Shown here: positions 21,541 through 26,290 of the stretch, piece after piece
Position numbering within the stretch: position 1 is the stretch's first letter
Layout: every line of letters begins with the position of its first letter
Assembly (NCBI GenBank): GCA_036897485.1
Contig: JAYMTF010001108.1
Location: 1 to 26,290, forward strand
DNA length: 26,290 nt
From: Pelargonium nanum
Lineage: Eukaryota; Streptophyta; Magnoliopsida; Geraniales; Geraniaceae
Reading direction: 5' to 3'
Position numbers and translations under genes: made by a program
Notes under the pieces: model-generated
The model's database searches: none
Told to the model about the DNA's origin: nothing
The model's input: only the letters and a program-made list of their open reading frames with translations

Positions 21541-23340
21541 AATAAAAGGAAACAAAACCCAAAATGCGATGTTTTTTTGGCGATTTATTTATTTATTTAT
21601 TTTAGTAAATGTTACTGTGAATCGCCGTTTATGTAATAAAAAAACGCGCTTCAGGGCTCAAGGAATATATATTTTAAGTTCCCAAAATGACCTCGGGATG
21701 TGCAACATATGACAAATATATCCTCTGTTGGAGGAGCCATTCCATTTGGCAAGCTACAATAAAGTTTGACATAAATTCCTATGCCAACTGATCATGTGTG
21801 AATATTGATTCATTTCATGTATAAATTGAATGTCACATGGTTGTATGTTTTATGAGGTTGAAACATCAATGAGGACACAAACACCACTTTCTTATCACTA
21901 TACTTTAAATTCTTATATCGTTTCATTAAATTCAATTGGGTATTTATGAAAAAGAAACTATTTAATATGCAATATAATGAGAAGAGGAAGCGTGGTCGGG
22001 GGATGTTAGGAAGCTTGTCGCTAATTTATCTAATGTATTTTGTAAGTGGATAATCAAACGGGTTGTGTCTGGGACCTATAATAGTTAAGTTAAATATGAC
22101 TAGTATTTGTAAGTCGATGAGATTGGTAAATAATTCCCTCAATGCTAGTAATAGTGCATATGTATATAGTCGATAATAGTCATCACCTTTTGTAGGTCTA
22201 CATTCACCTTTAGGCTTTGTCCCAAAGTGTTGTGAGATTTATTTATACAACAAGTGATGAGTGAATGATGTCGTTGGAGTACTCCATTTTCATTTCAATT
22301 TTTGCAACTAAAAGAGTATTAGAAAAAGTCATCGGATAAGTTCTAGTTGGATAAATATTTGGGATAAGTTCTCACAATGCACTAATAAAGTTAAATGTGT
22401 GATTCAAACTAGAGCCAAACAACTAGTTAATTAGTAGGAATTGTATCAATGATCCAGTAGTATTTGATTCATTTTGTAGTTTTGTTTAAATTCGTCAGAT
22501 TTGCACTCTTGTGACATCAATACGAAAATTTAAATCAACACCCCCACCATCCAAGTTTATGAAGGGATAAAAATATAAACGTCATTAAATATCTTTAGTG
22601 ATATTACAAACATAGATTCACCATCAAAATTAAATTGTAATTACAATAATGATGTCAAGAAGGTACTAGAAAGAAAAAGGGCTACTTTAATGTTACATCT
22701 TTAAACAGTAATCAATACCCTAATGTAGAAAGTAGCAAGACATTTAAAAGACCTTGCATTTGCCAATATATGTATGCAATGTAGCATAAATAATTACAAC
22801 TTGGTGAAGGCAAAAATGGGAATAGAGTCCACCAAATGCAACCCTAAAGTAGATGGTAAAGCTTCCAATTTGTCAAACTTTTACCATTTTTGTAGGAAAT
22901 GTGAAGAGGTTGCTGATATTGGGCAGTTTAATGGGTAAGAAAACTTTGATATTGGCCATTGGTATTGATCAAACTGTCAACCTAACACACCTAATATGAA
23001 AAAATTATAAACAACCCAAGAGATTTAAAGCAAACCCCACACATGACACTACTGAAAATGACCTTTAACCTTTGTCAATGCATTGGTGGAGATTATGACA
23101 TTTTCATAATCACAAAATATGGTACATATGGATCTCATCCTCTTTCATAAGCCTTGCCATATACCACACCAAACAGATTTTCCAGTAGGTATCATCTAAT
23201 ATTTTTATTTTTATTTTATATTCTTATACTATAACATAAGAGGGAGTTCAACAAATAAAATTTTAGTTGATAATAGTCCACCTATTTTAAGAATATGGTA
23301 TGCTATTCACAATTATGTCTTTGTTCTCTAATTATATAGA
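21541..23340. other. Upstream intergenic DNA, no gene seen
   Basis: This is AT-rich DNA upstream of the kinase gene. It includes a plus-strand ATTT run at about 21584-21602 (AAATAAAT on the minus strand), which could act as a TATA-like element. Beyond it I see no open frame with protein-like content, no RNA gene and no clear transposon end. Confidence 0.55.
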
Positions 23341-23610
23341 AATTTGATGTGCCCATTTTAACTCGATGAAAGTGGCACACTGAAGCGTGTTGTCGTATTA
23401 TTTATGTATTGTGATAGTTATCTTAAAAATGATGTAAGTCTAAAGTCTTAGGGACGGAATTGGAGGCTTGAATCCTTACTCTTTGATTCTTGGATCTTGC
23501 GCAAAGGTAGTACACCGTTAGTGGAAAACCCGAAATAATGTGTCATGGGAAACTGCTTCAAGCGTGAGAGGTATATTTGTGTCTTCAGTTTGATTATTCA
23601 TGATATTTTA
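23341..23610 (-). repeat. LTR-like repeat family, copy C
   Basis: The core at 23499-23517, ending 'gtagtacaccg', differs from copy A at only two positions. It is followed, as in copy A, by 'ttagtgga' and then a 'gaaactgctt..gcgtgagag' stretch matching 'gaaaccgctt..gtgagag'. The outer part ('gtgttgtcgt' at 23387-23396) also matches copy A at 1178-1187. It is shorter and more decayed than copies A and B, has no coding content, and its boundaries are approximate. Confidence 0.5.
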
Positions 23611-24221
23611 GTCATTGTGACTTAATTTAGTAGTGTTAATTTTTTGTTTGCAGGATAGTCTGCGAACCGAGTAGACCTTAAGTTAATTATGTGTTCAGTC
23701 TCTTTGTTAAATTTGTCTAGTGACTTGATTTTCAAGTCTCAATTTTATATCACATTTGTTATGTCGGATCTATAGTAATAAATTATTAGTCATCTCCAGC
23801 AAAAAAGAAAGAAGGAAAAAAAAAAGTGACTCACTTTAAGCAATTGTTAACATAAATTTCTTACTCTTTGTATGTCCTTCATATGCAACTTTCCATTTAG
23901 AAAACAAATTATTTTGATAATCTACTAATTGGGATCCTTGATTTTTTAAAATGGATTCACCAAATAATTAGAAGAATATTGAATATATAGGAACCAAATG
24001 TGATGAAGTGACTCAAGTGAATAAACAATCCACAATCATACAAATGTAGGCACGCCCCAATTAGATGTGGACATTTGGTGGGGGTCACGACCAATTAAAT
24101 ATTAACATCATATCTGATATCTCAAACAAAACTAAAATAATGAGTTTCAGGTTTTATACAAGAAATTTGAAAAAGAACAAAAAAGATTGAATTGTGAGTT
24201 TGTGTCGTTAGTTTTGAGAAC
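23611..24221. other. AT-rich intergenic DNA, no gene seen
   Basis: I see nothing supportable here: no frame with protein-like content, no tRNA-like fold, and only short poly-A runs such as that near 23810-23825. Confidence 0.55.
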
Positions 24222-24434
24222 TTGTAATGTTACTTTTTTTTTTATAAGCAACGGAACATCATACTCGAAGTAACAATGTTTCTCACTCCTTTTGGGAGCG
24301 TCACTTTAAACCTCGCCTCACAAATCTCACCTCATACCGTCGACAAGGAGGCTCGAACTTGAGATCTCATAGGAAATCCAAAGTGGTATTAACCACTTGG
24401 CCCAACATGTCTTGATAATTTGTAATGTTACTTT
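24222..24434 (-). mobile_element. tRNA-derived SINE with target-site duplication
   Basis: The element reads on the minus strand and is about 185 bases long (24419-24234). Near its 5' end is an A-box-like TGGGCCAAGTGG (24404-24393). About 32 bases on is a B-box-like AAGTTCGAGCC (24360-24350). This is the arrangement and spacing of an internal RNA polymerase III promoter. The 3' end is an A-tail of about ten bases (T-run at 24234-24243 on the plus strand). The flanks carry a direct repeat, 'ttgtaatgttacttt', at 24222-24236 and 24420-24434, the signature of LINE-assisted target-primed insertion. It encodes no protein. The perfect duplication suggests a fairly recent insertion. The family name is not known to me. 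Confidence 0.85.
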
Positions 24435-25359
24435 GGTAACTTTAACATAAAATTTAAAGAGGAATGATGATGACGGGGACACCAAGATATCCTCTCCAAA
24501 ATAAATACTAGTAAAAAATAAAGATGGAGGGAATGCAATGTTCCATCATCAATCACAACGATTTTTTTTATAAAAAAAATCAAAATATTTGATTTTGATT
24601 AATTACTACCTAAATCAACAATTAGCAAGCAATTAGTAAAACATTCAAATATGTCCAAATTAACAAAACCTAAAAAGCATAAAAAGAGAAGCCTTTAGTG
24701 TGTTGAAAACGGTAGTGTTTGTCCCTCATCTCCACTACTAGAAAAAGTCCAAAAGCAAAGACTATGTTTGCTTTATAATTTTCACCAAAACCACTTCCTT
24801 TTGCTTAATTCATTTGAATGAGAACTTTGGGTCATTGGTTCCCAAAATCCTCAATTTTTGGCTTTACTATTATCATTTGTTTTTTCATGTTTACAGCTAA
24901 CAAAAGTCAAATGTAGAACGTGATTTGCATATGCATGAACTTAAGGAACACATTAATCAATCACTACATTCATGAGATCCATCTTTTTTTCCTTTGAGTC
25001 TTCACCATGCAACAACAATGGTTTGTATTAAAATATAAGGACAATTATTGGGTTTACAGGCATTTAAGCATGAATCAATATTTGCAATTGCATTCATACC
25101 TTATACTAAGGACTAATGTATTTAATAATCACTCTAAAAAAATAGGAAAGAGTTTTGTAATTACTACTCGACAAATTTCATCTTTGATGTCAACTTTGTG
25201 CACATGGTATAATTGTATAAATACATATTGTTATACTACACATGAATATAATTAAGATTAAGATTTTCTTAAAGTTGACCAATTTGATCTAATAATTGTT
25301 ATGAAACTATTGAATTTATATACGTTTGTAATGAGAGTAGAAGATATATAGTTAAAAGA
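24435..25359. other. AT-rich intergenic DNA, no gene seen
   Basis: An 82-codon frame at 25007-25255 on the plus strand starts with ATG but has the composition of random AT-rich DNA (many Tyr, Asn, Ile, Leu) and no recognisable domain or splice partner. Nothing else is seen. Confidence 0.55.
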
Positions 25360-25700
25360 CATTTGCATATCTGTGTGTGCGTGAGTGTCGTGTTCATATT
25401 TGTGTCTTGTTAAAAGTTGTTTGTGTGTTACACAATTCAACACGAATATGACACGTTTAGTAAATGTGTTGCACAGTCCAACGCAAACACGACATGACAT
25501 GTTTATGAACGCAATACATTTGACATATTGTTATCATTAGTTTACAATTATATCCTCACGTATGCGTGTTGGGTGTGACATGTGTATCACAACACGACAA
25601 TAATTAATAGTACATATATATTTTGGAGGTCCAACATAAACACAACACAAATTTTAAACATGTTGAGTTCTTCAACGTAAACACGAATTGCTAGCTCTAG
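25360..25700. repeat. Dispersed repeat remnant rich in 'aacacgac' words
   Basis: Variants of 'cacgac', 'aacacgaa' and 'acacaattcaacacgaa' recur throughout, and the segment ends 'cacgaattgctagctcta'. Reversed, that end begins TAGAGCTAGCAATTCGTG, reminiscent of hAT-like termini (TAGGGNTGGCAA) that often carry such GTGTCGTGTT repeats in plants. The opposite terminus and an 8-base target duplication were not found, so this is a tentative remnant. Confidence 0.4.
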
Positions 25701-26128
25701 TTTTTGGCCTCCTAACTATGTGTATTATGTTAAGGAATAGGAGTGGTGGAGCAATGTAGTACAGAAATCCAAAACAATAGATTAAGTATGAAAAGAAGAA
25801 GCAATGATTCAATTATGCCTCCATTGATTATGTGGTCACATTCACATTAACAAGAAGGTGGTTGGAGATAAAGAAGCAATGCATGTTTAATTTTATATAT
25901 ATGAAACAATACATAGCATGAGTTAGAAGCAAGCCTGTCATGTAATGTAAAATTGGGCTAGCTTGGTGGGCATGTGAGATATACATGTGGGAGCATGTGC
26001 ATTTGTTCTCTCCTACTCTGGATACTGTACTTTTGGGCCCTAACCAACTCAATTTAGACCCAATTCCTTCTTTCAAAATCATGTCATCTCATTGTTTATG
26101 TGCTTTCAATTTGCCTCAAAATCTCAAA
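25701..26128. other. Intergenic DNA, no gene seen
   Basis: I see no gene, RNA or transposon end. An 84-codon minus-strand frame at 25828-26082 has no recognisable content. A poly-A run (about 26131-26150) separates this from the terminal repeat. Confidence 0.5.
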
Positions 26129-26150
26129 TACAAAAAAAAAAAAAAAAAAA

Positions 26151-26290
26151 GGGTTTAATACCCTGGTGATCCCCATCTATTAGAAACTCACCAACCAGGT
26201 CCCCAACAAAAAAATAAGCCACAACAGTCCCCATCTTAATGGAAAATAGGTCACACAGGTCCCACCGTTAGTTGGGTGACGTGGCGCCAA
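26151..26290. repeat. Dispersed repeat fragment cut by the window end
   Basis: The phrases 'aataccctggtgatcccc', 'accaggtccccaac', 'cacaacagtccccatc' and 'caggtcccaccgttag', ending '.gacgtggcgcc', are typical of dispersed plant repeats with 'ggtccc..ccgtta' ends. The element continues beyond the window, so type and length are unknown. It is not clearly the same family as the fragment at 1-95. Confidence 0.4.

Noticed and set aside
24350-24404. Functional tRNA gene suggested by A- and B-box-like sequences
   Set aside because: No acceptor stem or anticodon arm is evident. The A-tail and target-site duplications identify a SINE.
25007-25255. 82-codon plus-strand frame as a small gene
   Set aside because: Its composition follows AT-rich background, with no domain, no signal peptide and no neighbouring exon.
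25360-25700. CRISPR-like or satellite array because of recurring 'cacgac' words
   Set aside because: Spacing and unit length are irregular and the host is a plant. It is better read as a decayed dispersed repeat.

Overview
The window reads as nuclear DNA of a flowering plant, most probably a eudicot. It is AT-rich, its genes carry GT-AG introns with AT-rich interiors, and there are plastid-targeted and receptor-kinase proteins and plant-type repeats. Nothing in it is bacterial or viral. I could not fix the genus. All gene models are hand-spliced from the sequence; the reading frame is kept across every junction listed.

Layout. 1-3905: gene-poor DNA with repeat remnants, ending in the leader of the first gene. 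3906-5654 (+): two-exon gene for a 439-residue protein with one C2H2 zinc finger and a C-terminal domain that looks like a degenerate PARP (ADP-ribosyltransferase) fold. 5655-8247: spacer. 8248-12116 (-): six-exon gene for a 343-residue NADPH-dependent reductase of the DFR/anthocyanidin-reductase-like short-chain dehydrogenase family; its 2.5 kb first intron holds a diverged MITE-like end and a GC-richer LTR-like repeat. 13097-15654 (-): four-exon gene for plastid ribosomal protein L24. 16371-20353 (-): seven coding exons for a CRLK1-type calcium/calmodulin-regulated receptor-like kinase, with a likely leader intron and upstream ORFs out to about 21.4 kb. 21.55-26.29 kb: gene-poor DNA with a clear tRNA-derived SINE flanked by target-site duplications, a third copy of the LTR-like repeat family, and other repeat remnants.

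From memory, Arabidopsis has CRLK1 (At5g54590), plastid L24 (At5g54600) and a C2H2 relative (At5g54630) near each other, and a C2H2 relative (At4g27240) beside a Rossmann reductase (At4g27250) on the other duplicated segment. This window would then keep the ancestral order that Arabidopsis split between two chromosomes. The four genes have no obvious shared pathway, so I read this as conserved synteny, not an operon-like system.

I found no convincing new multi-gene system. The points most worth checking are the zinc-finger/PARP-like protein and its altered triad, the uORF-bearing split leader of the kinase gene, the SINE, and the three-copy LTR-like family.
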